A stretch of DNA of 64,000 bases from Opitutia bacterium (GCA_016187945.1 JACPIT010000013.1:248001-312000), one strand, 5' to 3'. Counted from the first letter of the stretch, positions 27,198 to 37,827 are shown. Translations and numbers: made by a program. Notes: generated by a model from the sequence alone, not told the origin.

Positions 27198-27968
27198 ATG
27201 ACTCGCGTCCTTATCGTCGACGATGACGTTCTCGCTTGTGCGTATTTGCGCCAACTGCTCGGCGCGCACGCCGACATCAGCGTCGTGGGCGAGGCGACGT
27301 CGCTGACCATGGCGCGCGACTTCCTCGCGCAGACCGAGTGCGATCTTATCTTTCTCGATATCCTGCTCGGCGACGGCAGCGGGTTCGACCTGATCCCGGA
27401 CGTGCCGTCCACGACGCGCGTGATCATCGTGTCGACGCACGAGCAGTTTGCCGTGCGGGCGTTCGACATCAACGCCCTCGATTACCTCGTGAAACCGGCG
27501 ACGCCCGTCCGGCTGAGCGCCAGCCTCGCGCGCCGCGCGACGGCGGACGCAGTCGCGCTGCGGTTCGCGGAGACCGTTCACCTGCGCGACGGCAACCACG
27601 CCCGCATCGCGCGTATCGCCGAGATTTGCGCGATCGAAGCCGAGGAAAATTACTCGCGCGTGCACTTGCTCGACGGCTCGAGCATCCTCGTGCGACGTCC
27701 GCTGAAAGCATGGGAGGCGGATCTGCCGTCCGCGCACTTTCTCCGGGTTCACCGCACCGGCATCGTGAACCTCTCGCACATCAAAAGCTACCGGCGCGAC
27801 GCCTCCGGCAGCGTCATGATCGACGTCGCCAATCTGCGGCAACCGGTGCCGGTCGGCCGCACGTATTGGCCCGCCGTCAAAGCGCGCCTCGGATCGGAGG
27901 TCGGCTCCGCGACGCCCTTCCCGCCTGTAGCGAGCACCAGCGGCGCGACGCAACTCGCGGGACATTGA
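27198..27968 (+). CDS. LytTR-family response regulator
   Basis: Two-component regulator, 256 aa from the ATG at 27198. Receiver domain residues 1-120: acidic pocket VDDD (8-10), phospho-acceptor Asp54 (LIFLDILLG), conserved Ser/Thr region and LVKPA. LytTR DNA-binding domain from about 140: EENYSRVHLLDGSSILVRR, FLRVHRTGIVNLSHI, and VGRTYWPAVKARL. A partner sensor kinase of the LytS/AgrC type is expected but none is in the window, so it is an orphan here. An in-frame extension back to 27096 is rejected. A repeat begins 6 bp after its stop. Confidence 0.9.
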   Translation: MTRVLIVDDDVLACAYLRQLLGAHADISVVGEATSLTMARDFLAQTECDLIFLDILLGDGSGFDLIPDVPSTTRVIIVSTHEQFAVRAFDINALDYLVKPATPVRLSASLARRATADAVALRFAETVHLRDGNHARIARIAEICAIEAEENYSRVHLLDGSSILVRRPLKAWEADLPSAHFLRVHRTGIVNLSHIKSYRRDASGSVMIDVANLRQPVPVGRTYWPAVKARLGSEVGSATPFPPVASTSGATQLAGH

Positions 27969-27973
27969 ACAAA

Positions 27974-28066
27974 GTAGGGCCGGCTTCAGCCGGCCCAGTT
28001 CGGTCGACGCGCGCGGACGTTTCCCGCAAAGAACATCGCAGGCGGGCCGGCTGAAGCCGGCCCTAC
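27974..28066. repeat. REPIN-like element, family G
   Basis: GTAGGGCCGGCTTCAGCCGG and its complement GGCTGAAGCCGGCCCTAC with a 45-bp centre. It fills the convergent space between the response regulator and etfB. On the minus strand the GTAG begins right after the etfB TGA. Confidence 0.9.
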
Positions 28067-28816
28067 TCACAGCACCTTCGCCTCGTCACGCAACTTCGCG
28101 ATCAGCTCGTCGACCGTCTTCACCTTCACGCCGGCTTTGCGACCAGCGGGTTTCTCGAGCTTCAGAATCTTCGTGCGGCTCGCCGCCGCGACACCGAGCG
28201 CGTCGGGCGTCGTTTCTTCGAGCGGCTTCTTCTTCGCCTTCATGATGCCGGGGAGCGAAACGTAGCGCGGTTCGTTGAGACGGAGATCGGCCGTGAGCAC
28301 CGCCGGGAGCGTGACGCTGAGCGTCTCGATGCCGGCGTCCGTTTCGCGCGAGCAGCGCGCGGCCGTGCCCGAAATCTCGAGCTTCGACATGAACGTCACC
28401 TGCCCGACGCCGAGCAGCGCCGCGAGCATCTGCCCGGTCTGGCTCGAATCGTCGTCGATCGCCTGCTTGCCCATGAGCACGAGACCCGGCGCTTCCTTTT
28501 TGTAGACAGCGGCGAGCACCTTCGCGACGGCGAGCGAGTCGAGCGCGGCGGAGTGCTTCACGAGGATCGCGCGATCGGCGCCCATCGCGAGGCCGCTGCG
28601 CAACTGCTCGGCGCACTCGTCGCCGCCGATCGTGACGACGACGACTTCGGTCGCCGCGCCCTTCTCTTTCAGGCGGAGCGCTTCCTCGAGCGCGATGGCA
28701 TCGAAGGGATTCACGGCGAACTTCACGCCGTCGCTGTCGATGCCGGAGCCGTCCGCGAGGACGCGGATCTTCGTGTCGGGATCGGGAACGCGTTTGAGAG
28801 GGACGAAGATTTTCAT
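28067..28816 (-). CDS. etfB: Electron transfer flavoprotein beta subunit
   Basis: AMP-binding subunit of ETF, 249 aa, accepting electrons from acyl-CoA dehydrogenases. Starts MKIFVPLKRVPDPDTKIRV and shows AVNPFDAIALEEALRLKE, AMGADRAILV and GKQAIDDDSSQTGQMLAALL, all typical of bacterial FixA/EtfB. It is the last gene of the beta-oxidation cluster; its partner etfA lies four genes upstream, an unusual separation. A family E repeat sits between it and the dehydrogenase gene upstream. Confidence 0.95.
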   Translation of the reverse strand: MKIFVPLKRVPDPDTKIRVLADGSGIDSDGVKFAVNPFDAIALEEALRLKEKGAATEVVVVTIGGDECAEQLRSGLAMGADRAILVKHSAALDSLAVAKVLAAVYKKEAPGLVLMGKQAIDDDSSQTGQMLAALLGVGQVTFMSKLEISGTAARCSRETDAGIETLSVTLPAVLTADLRLNEPRYVSLPGIMKAKKKPLEETTPDALGVAAASRTKILKLEKPAGRKAGVKVKTVDELIAKLRDEAKVL

Positions 28817-28845
28817 GCGAGAAGAAGGAGAGATTCAGCAGCCGG

Positions 28846-28909
28846 GTAGCGGAATTCGTCAGAATTTCGCCGCTGCGCAGCAGAGCGAAAGCCTCACGGC
28901 TTCCGCTAC
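28846..28909. repeat. REPIN-like element, family E
   Basis: GTAGCGGAATTCGTCAGAAT at one end, GAAAGCCTCACGGCTTCCGCTAC at the other (written in parts: GAAAGCCTCACGG, CTTCCGCTAC). It occupies the junction between the acyl-CoA dehydrogenase and etfB genes. Confidence 0.85.
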
Positions 28910-28938
28910 GAGAGCGTGACGGCGGCGAAACGAAAGTT

Positions 28939-30735
28939 TCATTTCGCAGCAATCAGCGCCGGATAGCTGCCGACGGTGCCGAGGCGCGCGGCGATGCGAC
29001 GGCGCATCGCGACGGTGTCGAGCGGCGTCCAGCGAAGCATCTTGCGCGCGAGGCCGAGCTGCATCTTGAGCTCCTCGCCGCTCGCCATGTGCGCGATGGC
29101 GTCACGGGCGCGGTTCTCCATGCGAGCGACGGAGTCGTTGACCCAGATCAGCGCGAGGTCCGCGTGCACCGCCGCGGCGGCGCCGGCGCGAGCGCGGGCC
29201 TTGAGCGCGCGCAGCACGGCGCTTTCCCCGAGGAAGAGGTCGATGCAAATGTCGCTCAGCACCGCGAGGACTTCCTGCTCGTGGATGATCTTGTCGCCGA
29301 ATTTCTGGTGCGCGCCGCCGAAGAGCAGCAGCACGGCTTTCTTCGCCCGGCCGAGGAGGAACTGCGCCGTGGCGAGATCGTCGCCGGACTTTTCCGAGGG
29401 CGGCTCTTTCTGCGCATCGGCAAAGGCGGACATCGCCGCCGCCATGAGCGCGAGTTTTCCCTTCGCGGCGCGGCGCAGCAGGTTTGTCGGGATGAACAGG
29501 CGGTTGATCTCGTTCGTGCCTTCGAAAATGCGGTTGATGCGGGCGTCGCGCGTGGCGCGCGCGGGTGCGAACTCCTCGGTGAAGCCGTAGCCGCCGTGAA
29601 TCTGCAGCGCCTCGTCGGCGACGAAGGTCAGGATCTCCGAGCCCGCGACCTTCACGGCCGAGCACTCGAGCGCGAACTCCTCGATGGCTCGGAAGTAACC
29701 GGGCTTGACGGTGTGCACCATCTCGCCGGTCGCTTTCACGTCATCCATCTGCTTCGCCGTGCGGTAGAGCGCCGACTCGATCGCGTAAACGCGTGCGGCC
29801 ATCTCGCCGAGTTTGTGCTGGATCAGGCCGAACGACGCGATCGGCTTGCCGAATTGCTGGCGCTCGCCGGCGTATTTCACGGCGGTGCGGATCATGTCCT
29901 TCGCGCCGCCCATCGTGCCGGCGCCGAGACTGAAGCGGCCGAGATTGAGAATGTTGAACGCGATGTAGGCGCCCTTGCCGACTTCGCCGAGAACGTTCTC
30001 CACCGGCACGGGCGTGTCCTCGAGAATGACGCGGCGCGTCGACGAGGTTTTCAAGCCGAGCTTAAGTTCCTCGCGGCCGGTCGAGACGCCAGGGAACGTC
30101 TTCTCGACGATGAACGCAGTGACGTGCTCGCCGTCGACCTTGGCGAAGATCACGAACACGTCCGCCCACGCGGCGTTGGTGATCCACATTTTCGCGCCGT
30201 TGAGGATGTAGTGTTTCTTGTCGGGCGAGAGCACGGCCTTCGTCTTCATGCCGAGGGCGTCGGAGCCGGAGCCGGCTTCGCTCAAGCAGTAGGCGGCCAT
30301 CCACTCGCCGGTCGCGAGCTTCGGAAGGTATTTCGCTTTTTGCTCCGGCGTGCCGAAAAACGTGATCGGGCCGGTGCCGATGCCGCTGTGCGCGCCGCAC
30401 GTGATGCCGAAACCGGCGAGGCGACTGAGCTGCTCCGCGACGCCGACCGCGGCGACTTTGCCGAGATCGAGACCGCCGTATTCCTCAGGCACTTCGAGCG
30501 AGAGCAGACCGAGTTCGCAGGCCTGGCTGAAGACTTTCCGCGCGAGGCCCTCCTCGCGGTGTTCGAGCGCTTCGAGGTGCGGGAGGACATCCTTGTCCAT
30601 GAACTTCTCGGCCGTCGCGGCCATCTCGCGTTCGTCGCCGCCGAGATCTTCAGGAGTGAAAACGAGATCGGGCTTCGTCTCGGCGAACAGGAAATTGCCA
30701 CCAGTCAGGTGCGGGGGGAGTTGTTGTTCAACCAT
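28939..30735 (-). CDS. Acyl-CoA dehydrogenase, long form (VLCAD/ACAD9-like)
   Basis: FAD-dependent first oxidation step of fatty acid beta-oxidation, 598 aa. The first ~400 residues are the ACAD fold: CLSEAGSGSDALGM, KMWITNAAWADVFVIFAKVD, GERQQFGKPIASFGLIQHKL and ALQIHGGYGFTEEF with IFEGTNEINR (catalytic Glu). A further ~190-residue helical C-terminal domain resembles the extension of mitochondrial VLCAD, which mediates dimerisation and membrane contact. Long-chain substrates are therefore likely. Next to etfB and the quinone reductase genes, its electron route. Confidence 0.93.
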   Translation of the reverse strand: MVEQQLPPHLTGGNFLFAETKPDLVFTPEDLGGDEREMAATAEKFMDKDVLPHLEALEHREEGLARKVFSQACELGLLSLEVPEEYGGLDLGKVAAVGVAEQLSRLAGFGITCGAHSGIGTGPITFFGTPEQKAKYLPKLATGEWMAAYCLSEAGSGSDALGMKTKAVLSPDKKHYILNGAKMWITNAAWADVFVIFAKVDGEHVTAFIVEKTFPGVSTGREELKLGLKTSSTRRVILEDTPVPVENVLGEVGKGAYIAFNILNLGRFSLGAGTMGGAKDMIRTAVKYAGERQQFGKPIASFGLIQHKLGEMAARVYAIESALYRTAKQMDDVKATGEMVHTVKPGYFRAIEEFALECSAVKVAGSEILTFVADEALQIHGGYGFTEEFAPARATRDARINRIFEGTNEINRLFIPTNLLRRAAKGKLALMAAAMSAFADAQKEPPSEKSGDDLATAQFLLGRAKKAVLLLFGGAHQKFGDKIIHEQEVLAVLSDICIDLFLGESAVLRALKARARAGAAAAVHADLALIWVNDSVARMENRARDAIAHMASGEELKMQLGLARKMLRWTPLDTVAMRRRIAARLGTVGSYPALIAAK

Positions 30736-30753
30736 GGGAGTCGGGGGTTAAGA

Positions 30754-30847
30754 GTAGCGCCGGTTTCCAACCGGCGTGGTTAGAGGTTGTTCGCCGGACG
30801 CGACCGAGATCGTGCGCTGAACAACGCCGGTCGGAGACCGGCGCTAC
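30754..30847. repeat. REPIN-like element, family C
   Basis: GTAGCGCCGGTTTCCAACCG opposite CGGTCGGAGACCGGCGCTAC. The left hairpin has T/A where other copies have C/G at a paired position, a compensatory change. Confidence 0.9.
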
Positions 30848-30880
30848 GCCGAAGGGCTGCGAGAATGGAAACCAGATCGC

Positions 30881-31720
30881 TCATGGGGCGGGAGCGGTTG
30901 GAGTCGCTGGTGTTGGCGGATTGAGCCCGAGGCGCTCGACGAGCAGCTCGGCGATGTCGAGGACGCGTGCCTCCGCGCCGTTCGCGGCGACGCCGTCGGT
31001 CATCATCGTCAGGCAAAACGGGCATCCGGTCGCCACCGTCTTCGCGCCGGTGGCGAGCGCTTCGCCCGCGCGCTGCGTGGAGACGCGCTGCTTCGGCTCC
31101 TCTTCCATCCACATGCGGCCGCCGCCGGCGCCGCAACAGGACGTGTTGGCGCGGCTGCGCTTCATTTCGCAGAGCGATTTGCCGCCGATCGCCGTGGCGA
31201 GCACTTCGCGCGGGGCTTCGTGAATGCCGTTCACGCGGGCGAGGTAACACGGATCGTGGTAAGTCACGTCACCACCAAACTCCGTATTACGGAGTTTGGC
31301 ATCGGGCGCAGCAGGCAATTTTCCGGCGCGGATCAGCTCGGCGAGGAGCTGCGTGTGGTGCACGACTTCGTAGTGACCGCCGAATTGCGCGTAGTCCTTC
31401 AGCAGCGCGTTCACGCAATGCGGACAGTGCGCGACGATGCGCTTCACGTTGTAGCGGTTCAGCGTCTCGATGTTCGCCGTCGCGAGCTCTTGGAAGAGAA
31501 ATTCATCGCCGAGACGGCGCGCGGAGTCGCCGGTGCATTTCTCTTCCTTGCCGAGGATGGCGAAATTCACGCCGGCGTGCCGGAGCAAGCGCACCATCGC
31601 GCGAGCGACGCGTTGGGCGCGGCGGTCGTAGGACGCGGCGCAGCCGACCCAGTAGAGAATCTCGAAGGACGGATTCTCCTTCACGGTCGGCGCAGCGGGA
31701 AGTTCGGCGGGCGGGGTCAT
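30881..31720 (-). CDS. CCG-domain Fe-S protein, half of an ETF:quinone oxidoreductase
   Basis: 279-residue protein with two cysteine-rich CCG domains, as in HdrB/HdrD, GlpC and the DUF224 proteins. First domain: YWVGCAASYDRRAQRVARAM, GKEEKCTGDSARRLGDE, AHCPHC. Second: TYHDPCYLARVN, SCCGAGGGRMW, ATGCPFC. Such domains bind non-cubane 4Fe-4S clusters. Together with the NarI-like membrane protein encoded just upstream it corresponds to the single-chain EtfAB:(methyl)menaquinone oxidoreductase found in other phyla, here split in two. A repeat sits exactly between the two halves. Confidence 0.88.
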   Translation of the reverse strand: MTPPAELPAAPTVKENPSFEILYWVGCAASYDRRAQRVARAMVRLLRHAGVNFAILGKEEKCTGDSARRLGDEFLFQELATANIETLNRYNVKRIVAHCPHCVNALLKDYAQFGGHYEVVHHTQLLAELIRAGKLPAAPDAKLRNTEFGGDVTYHDPCYLARVNGIHEAPREVLATAIGGKSLCEMKRSRANTSCCGAGGGRMWMEEEPKQRVSTQRAGEALATGAKTVATGCPFCLTMMTDGVAANGAEARVLDIAELLVERLGLNPPTPATPTAPAP

Positions 31721-31736
31721 TTCGAGTTCAGAAAGC

Positions 31737-31800
31737 GTAGCGGAATTCGTGAGAATTTCGCGGCGTCGGGGCTTGGCGAAAGCCTGACGGCTTCCGCTAC
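31737..31800. repeat. REPIN-like element, family E
   Basis: GTAGCGGAATTCGTGAGAAT to GACGGCTTCCGCTAC. It lies between the genes for the two halves of the putative quinone oxidoreductase. Confidence 0.9.
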
Positions 31801-31823
31801 AGGCAGAGAGTCGATGCGCGTGC

Positions 31824-33119
31824 TCATGATTTCGGCGTAAGCGCGTCGGTCCAGTTCGTGCGCTCGGCGGCGGGGAGGCCCCAGGGGTTGGCGTTCGACT
31901 GCATGCGCCGCAACGCGGTGGCGGCGGTGCCGCTGAGCGCGCCTTCGGCGACGAGGTGACGACGCAGTGTGAGAATGAACGTGAGCTGGTCGATGCGCAC
32001 CGGGCAGGTGTTCACGCAGGCGCTGCATGCCGTGCAGCTCCAGAGCGTCTCGGGCGCAATCGTCGCGCCGTGCAACGGCGGCACGTCGGCCTCCTTGCCG
32101 GCGGTGAGCGCCGCGGCGGTTTTCTCCATCGCGCCCTTCAGGTCCTGCACGACGCGCTTCGGCGAGAGCGGCTTCGCGGTCGCGAACGCCGGGCAAACTT
32201 CCTCGCAGCGCCCGCATTCCATGCACGCGTCGAGGCTGAGCAGTTGCTGTTGCGAAAAATGCCGGATGTCCGCCGGGCCGACGCGGCCGGTCGCCTCGAC
32301 TTCCTCCATCGTGACCGGCGGCATCACGCCGAGCACGGTTTTCGTGAGGAAGATATTCGCTGGCCCCGCGATGAAGTGGAACAGCCGCGTGAACGGGATC
32401 GACGCGATGAAGCCGAACACGAGGAACGAGTGAATCCACCACACGATGAAGTGCGAATGCCGCGCCTCCGCCTCGCCGAGGTGCAGCCAGCCCGCGAGCC
32501 AGAGACCGACCGGCGAGCAGTCCGCGCCGATGCCGGTGGGTTGTTGCCAGAGGATGCGCAGCGCCTCGACCACGTAGCCAGTGACGCCGATGGCGAGGAA
32601 CGCCAGTAGCACATACCAATCGGTCGCGCGATGCCCGAGCGACGGCGGTTTCACCATACGCCGCGCGAGGAAGAACAGCGTGCCGACGAGGAACAGCACG
32701 CCGAGCACATCGAGCGTGAATTCGTAGACGATGTAGTAAGTGCCTTCGTGGAACTTCAGCGCGTGATGGAGGTGCGAGAGAACGTTGTCCGCCTCGAGCA
32801 GCACCGTGCCAACGAAGAGCGCCATGAAGCCGACATACATGCTTACGTGCGCCACCGTGCCGACGCCGTGGCCGAACACGCGCTTCTGCGCGCCGGCATC
32901 GATCGCGACGCGTTTCGCGCCCCCGCGGAGCTTTTGCCAAACGGCCGCGACGCTGCCGGCGAGGAGATCGCGCGCGTTGATCGACGTGCCGAGCTGCCAG
33001 AGTTTCACGCGACGCCATACGCCCCAGCAAAAAATCGCCACGCTCGCCGCTGCGAGGGCGTAGAACGCCAGTTGCGACGACAGCGGGATGTTGCCGAAGG
33101 TTTCGCGAGTGGGAGTCAT
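31824..33119 (-). CDS. NarI-like membrane protein with two 4Fe-4S clusters
   Basis: 431 aa. About residues 10-290 form six hydrophobic segments resembling the heme b subunit NarI of nitrate reductases, with several His suited to heme ligation (VAHVSMYVGF, SHLHHALKF, HSHFIVWWIHSF). Then two ferredoxin motifs: CMECGRCEEVCP and CTACSACVNTCP. It ends NANPWGLPAAERTNW, the segment that in fused homologues leads directly into the CCG domains. Role: takes electrons from ETF via Fe-S centres and reduces menaquinone in the inner membrane. The quinone type is inference. Confidence 0.88.
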   Translation of the reverse strand: MTPTRETFGNIPLSSQLAFYALAAASVAIFCWGVWRRVKLWQLGTSINARDLLAGSVAAVWQKLRGGAKRVAIDAGAQKRVFGHGVGTVAHVSMYVGFMALFVGTVLLEADNVLSHLHHALKFHEGTYYIVYEFTLDVLGVLFLVGTLFFLARRMVKPPSLGHRATDWYVLLAFLAIGVTGYVVEALRILWQQPTGIGADCSPVGLWLAGWLHLGEAEARHSHFIVWWIHSFLVFGFIASIPFTRLFHFIAGPANIFLTKTVLGVMPPVTMEEVEATGRVGPADIRHFSQQQLLSLDACMECGRCEEVCPAFATAKPLSPKRVVQDLKGAMEKTAAALTAGKEADVPPLHGATIAPETLWSCTACSACVNTCPVRIDQLTFILTLRRHLVAEGALSGTAATALRRMQSNANPWGLPAAERTNWTDALTPKS

Positions 33120-33144
33120 GGCGTGACCGCAAACGATAACGCGG

Positions 33145-33216
33145 GTAGGGCGGACCGGCCCGGTCCGCCGAGAATGTGATGCCGCGCACGCGGCGGACCG
33201 GCCCGGTCCGCCCTAC
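33145..33216. repeat. REPIN-like element, family D
   Basis: GTAGGGCGGACCGGCCCGGT and complement ending CCGCCCTAC, centre GAGAATGTGATGCCGCGCACG. It lies between etfA and the membrane oxidoreductase gene. Confidence 0.9.
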
Positions 33217-33260
33217 CCCACGCAGAGAACTCTACCTCGGGAGGCTGCATCGCTAGCGGC

Positions 33261-34220
33261 TCACTTCTTCAGTTTCTGAATCAGTTCGGGAACGGCTTCG
33301 TAGACGTCGGCGACGAGGCCGTAGTCGGCGATTTCGAAGATCGGCGCTTCGGCGTCCTTGTTGATCGCCGCGATCACCTTCGTGTCCTTCATGCCGGCCA
33401 TGTGCTGGATCGCACCGGAGATGCCGACGGCGACGTAGAGGTCGGGCGCGACGATTTTGCCGGTCTGGCCAATCTGCAGCGAATTCGGCGTGATGCCCGC
33501 GTCGACGAGCGCGCGCGACGAGCCGACGGCGGCCCCGAGCGTGTCGGCGAGTCCGCCCACGAGCCGCTCGAAATCCTCGGCGTTCTTCAGCGCACGTCCG
33601 CCGGAGACGATAATGCGCGCCTCGGTGGCGTCGGGTCGCGCGCTCTTCTTCACCTCGCGATTTTCGAAGGTGGCGAAGCACGGGAGTTTCGCGGCGTCGA
33701 CCGCAATCGCCTCGACCGGCGACTGCGCGTCCGTCGCCGGCGCTGCGGCGAACGCCGCGCTGCGCACCGTGGCGAACTGGATGTCGCCTTCGAGTTGAAC
33801 GGTGGCGATGACGTTGCCGGCGAACATCACGCGGCGGAACGTCAGCGCACCGGACGCTCCTTCCAAGCCGATGACGTCGCTGACCATCGCGGCGTCGACG
33901 AGCGCAGCGGCGCGCGGGAGGACGTCTTTCGCGAACGTCGAAACGGCCGCGAGCACGAGCTTGGCCCCGCGCGCGCGCACGACGTCGGCGGTGACGGCGG
34001 CGTAGCGATCGGCGAGCGGTTGCGCGAGGTCGGCGTGGTCGGCGACGAGCACGGCGGCGGCGCCGGTGCGGCGGAGCGCTTCGGCTGCGGCCGCGATGCC
34101 GGAGCCGAGCAGGAGGATGTCGAAGGGCGCGCCGGCTTTTTGCGCGGCGGCAGCGGCGGCGAGACTCGCCGTTTTCAGAGTGCCCTGATCGTGTTCAGCA
34201 ATGACGAGCGTGTGAGACAT
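33261..34220 (-). CDS. etfA: Electron transfer flavoprotein alpha subunit
   Basis: FAD-binding subunit of ETF, 319 aa from the ATG at 34220. The N-terminal domain contains [19 protein letters not shown]. The FAD domain near the C-terminus carries [44 protein letters not shown], and [17 protein letters not shown]. An in-frame ATG at 34289 would overlap the upstream gene; 34220 leaves an 11-bp gap to the FadJ-like gene, the only junction in this cluster without a repeat. It works with EtfB, encoded four genes downstream. Confidence 0.95.
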   Translation of the reverse strand: MSHTLVIAEHDQGTLKTASLAAAAAAQKAGAPFDILLLGSGIAAAAEALRRTGAAAVLVADHADLAQPLADRYAAVTADVVRARGAKLVLAAVSTFAKDVLPRAAALVDAAMVSDVIGLEGASGALTFRRVMFAGNVIATVQLEGDIQFATVRSAAFAAAPATDAQSPVEAIAVDAAKLPCFATFENREVKKSARPDATEARIIVSGGRALKNAEDFERLVGGLADTLGAAVGSSRALVDAGITPNSLQIGQTGKIVAPDLYVAVGISGAIQHMAGMKDTKVIAAINKDAEAPIFEIADYGLVADVYEAVPELIQKLKK

Positions 34221-34231
34221 CGTGGAAGAAG

Positions 34232-36388
34232 TCAGCGGGAGGGGTAGAAACGGGCCTGCGATTGGGCCATATGACGCAGCTTCGCGCACGGCTCAAAATA
34301 CGGCGCCACGTCCGTTTGAAGTTTCTGTAGTTGGGCTACAACGTCCGCTACTCCGCGCGTGTCGGCGTAGCGCAACGGGCCACCGCGAAACGGCGCCCAG
34401 CCCGTGCCGAAGATCATGCCGAAGTCCACGTCCTCGGGCGCGGACACGACGCCTTCCTCGAGCACACGCGCCGCCTCGTTCACCATCACGAGCACCATGC
34501 GGTCGCGCAGCGTCGCGTCGTCTTGCGTGCGGCCTTTGCCGTTCGTCTGGAGAAACGCGAGTTGGTCGTTCGGCGATTCCTTCGCGCCTTTTTCCTTCGG
34601 GAAAACGTAGAAGCCGGTGCCGGTCTTTTTGCCGAGCCAGCCTTTCTCGACCATCTGCACGAGCGTGTCGTTGATCGGAACGGGCTTCGGTAAACGATTC
34701 TGCAGATCGACCGCGACATGTTGTGCGACGTCGAGGCCGACCTCGTCGGTGAGACGGAGCGGTCCCATCGGCATGCCGAAATCGAGCATGAGCCGGTCGA
34801 GGCGCGTGACATCGACGCCCTCGTTGAACAGCCGCACCGACTCGACCATGTAAGGCAGCAGGATGCGGTTCACGAGGAAGCCGGGGCTGTCCTTCACGAG
34901 CACGGGCAGCTTGCCGATCGCCTTCACGAACGTCAGCGCCGTATCGAGCGCGGCGGACGACGTGCGCGGGCCGCGCACGATCTCGACGAGCTGCATGCGA
35001 TGCACGGGATTGAAGAAATGGATGCCGACGACGCGGGTCGGATCGGCGAGTCCGCCCGCGATGGCGTCAATCGAGAGCGCGGAGGTGTTCGTCGCGAGAA
35101 TCGTCTGCGGGCCGACGCGCTGCTCGAGCTGCGCAAAAACCTTCTGCTTTAGGTCGAGCTTCTCGACCGCGGCTTCGATCACGAGATCGATGCCGGCGAG
35201 CGGCACGTCGGTGGCGACCGGCGTAATGCGGTCGAGCGCGGCAGTGGCCTCGGCTTGCGTGAGCTTCTTTTTCTTAACGGCGTCCTGGTAGATTTTCTCC
35301 GCGGACTTGAGGCCCTTCGCGAGCGCCTCGGGCGCGACGTCTTTGAGGATCGTCGGGTAACCGCGCGAGCTGGTCCATTGCGCGATGCCCGCGCCCATGA
35401 CGCCAGCGCCGATCACCGCGACGCGTTTCACGGAACGCGCGGCGCCGTCGGCGTCGCCGGCCTTCAACTTCTTCGCGCGCTCCCGCAGGTGGAAAATGCT
35501 CATGAGGCTGTGGCACTCGGGCGTCTGCACGAGGCTGAGGAACGCCGCTTTCTCGATCGCGAGTCCGGTTTCGAGCGGCTGGCCGAGCGCGCCGACGGCG
35601 GCGTCGATCGCCTTCAGCGGCGCCGGGTAATGGCCGCGCGTTTTCGCGAGCACGTCGGCGCGGGCTTTGCGCACGACGAGCGGGCGCAACAACGCGGAGT
35701 TCATCAAGCCGGACGGCGACGGCGTCGGGCGTTTGCCTTTGGCGAGTTGTTGGCGCGCGGCGGCGACGAGGTATTCGGGATGCGCGACGTCGTCGATCAT
35801 GCCGATCTTCTGCGCCTGCTGCGCGACGAGCTGCTTGCCCGTGAGAATGATCCCGAGCGCTTGCGGCAGGCCGATCAGGCGCGGCAACCGCACGGAGCCG
35901 CCCCACGCGGGCAGGATGCCGAGCTGCGTTTCGGGCAGGCCGATCTTCGTGGATTTGTCGGTCGAGCCGACGCGCCAGTCGCACGCGAGCGCAAGTTCGC
36001 AGCCGCCGCCGAGACACACGCCGTTGATCGCGGCGACCGACGGAATCTTGAGTGCCTCGAGTCGGCGGAAGACGCGGTGGCCGAGATCGACGATGTCGCC
36101 GAGCTGCGCGACCGTCGCGCCGGAGAACGCGTTCAGGTCCGCACCGGCGACGAAGATTTTCGGCTTCGCGCTGACGAGCACGACGCCCTTGAGATCGCCG
36201 CGGTGCTCGAGCGTGGCGAGGTGCGCGTCGAGTTCCTTGAGCGTGGCGACGTCGAAGACGTTGGCGGTGGAGTTCTGGCGGTCGAACGTGAGCGTCGCGA
36301 CGTGTTCGCGATCGACGGTGAGTTCGATGTTGCCCGTGCGAGCAGGGCTGCCGGGCGCGGCGGCGGAAAGGGCGGGGGCGGGGTTCAT
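34232..36388 (-). CDS. Fatty acid oxidation multifunctional enzyme (FadB/FadJ-like)
   Basis: Enoyl-CoA hydratase plus 3-hydroxyacyl-CoA dehydrogenase, 718 aa. The hydratase domain fills residues 20-210, with oxyanion-loop VAGADLNAFSG and catalytic acids in GGGCELALACD (Glu131) and GLPETQLGILPAWGG (Glu153). The NAD site is VAVIGAGVMGAGIAQW (327-332). The dehydrogenase motifs are HFFNPVHRMQLVEIVRG (His) and VKDSPGFLVNRIL. The C-terminal repeat domain has GTGWAPFRGGPLRYAD. Forms the trifunctional complex with the thiolase encoded upstream. Whether it is the FadB or FadJ type cannot be decided here. Confidence 0.94.
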   Translation of the reverse strand: MNPAPALSAAAPGSPARTGNIELTVDREHVATLTFDRQNSTANVFDVATLKELDAHLATLEHRGDLKGVVLVSAKPKIFVAGADLNAFSGATVAQLGDIVDLGHRVFRRLEALKIPSVAAINGVCLGGGCELALACDWRVGSTDKSTKIGLPETQLGILPAWGGSVRLPRLIGLPQALGIILTGKQLVAQQAQKIGMIDDVAHPEYLVAAARQQLAKGKRPTPSPSGLMNSALLRPLVVRKARADVLAKTRGHYPAPLKAIDAAVGALGQPLETGLAIEKAAFLSLVQTPECHSLMSIFHLRERAKKLKAGDADGAARSVKRVAVIGAGVMGAGIAQWTSSRGYPTILKDVAPEALAKGLKSAEKIYQDAVKKKKLTQAEATAALDRITPVATDVPLAGIDLVIEAAVEKLDLKQKVFAQLEQRVGPQTILATNTSALSIDAIAGGLADPTRVVGIHFFNPVHRMQLVEIVRGPRTSSAALDTALTFVKAIGKLPVLVKDSPGFLVNRILLPYMVESVRLFNEGVDVTRLDRLMLDFGMPMGPLRLTDEVGLDVAQHVAVDLQNRLPKPVPINDTLVQMVEKGWLGKKTGTGFYVFPKEKGAKESPNDQLAFLQTNGKGRTQDDATLRDRMVLVMVNEAARVLEEGVVSAPEDVDFGMIFGTGWAPFRGGPLRYADTRGVADVVAQLQKLQTDVAPYFEPCAKLRHMAQSQARFYPSR

Positions 36389-36414
36389 GAGAGAGCGGTC
36401 AAGCGAACGACGGA

Positions 36415-36476
36415 GTAGCGGAACGCGTGAGCGTTTCGTGGATCGAGGCGGGCGAAATTCTCACGAATTCCGCTAC
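36415..36476. repeat. REPIN-like element, family E
   Basis: GTAGCGGAACGCGTGAGCGT to CTCACGAATTCCGCTAC. It lies between the thiolase and FadJ-like genes, 15 bp from the thiolase stop. The left arm differs from other E copies but remains self-complementary. Confidence 0.85.
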
Positions 36477-36491
36477 GGCAAAGAGGGGCGT

Positions 36492-37781
<1,290 letters not shown>

Positions 37782-37827
37782 GGGGAAGAGGGCGTGGAGA
37801 ACGCGACGGGCGCAGCGTGCGGGCGAA

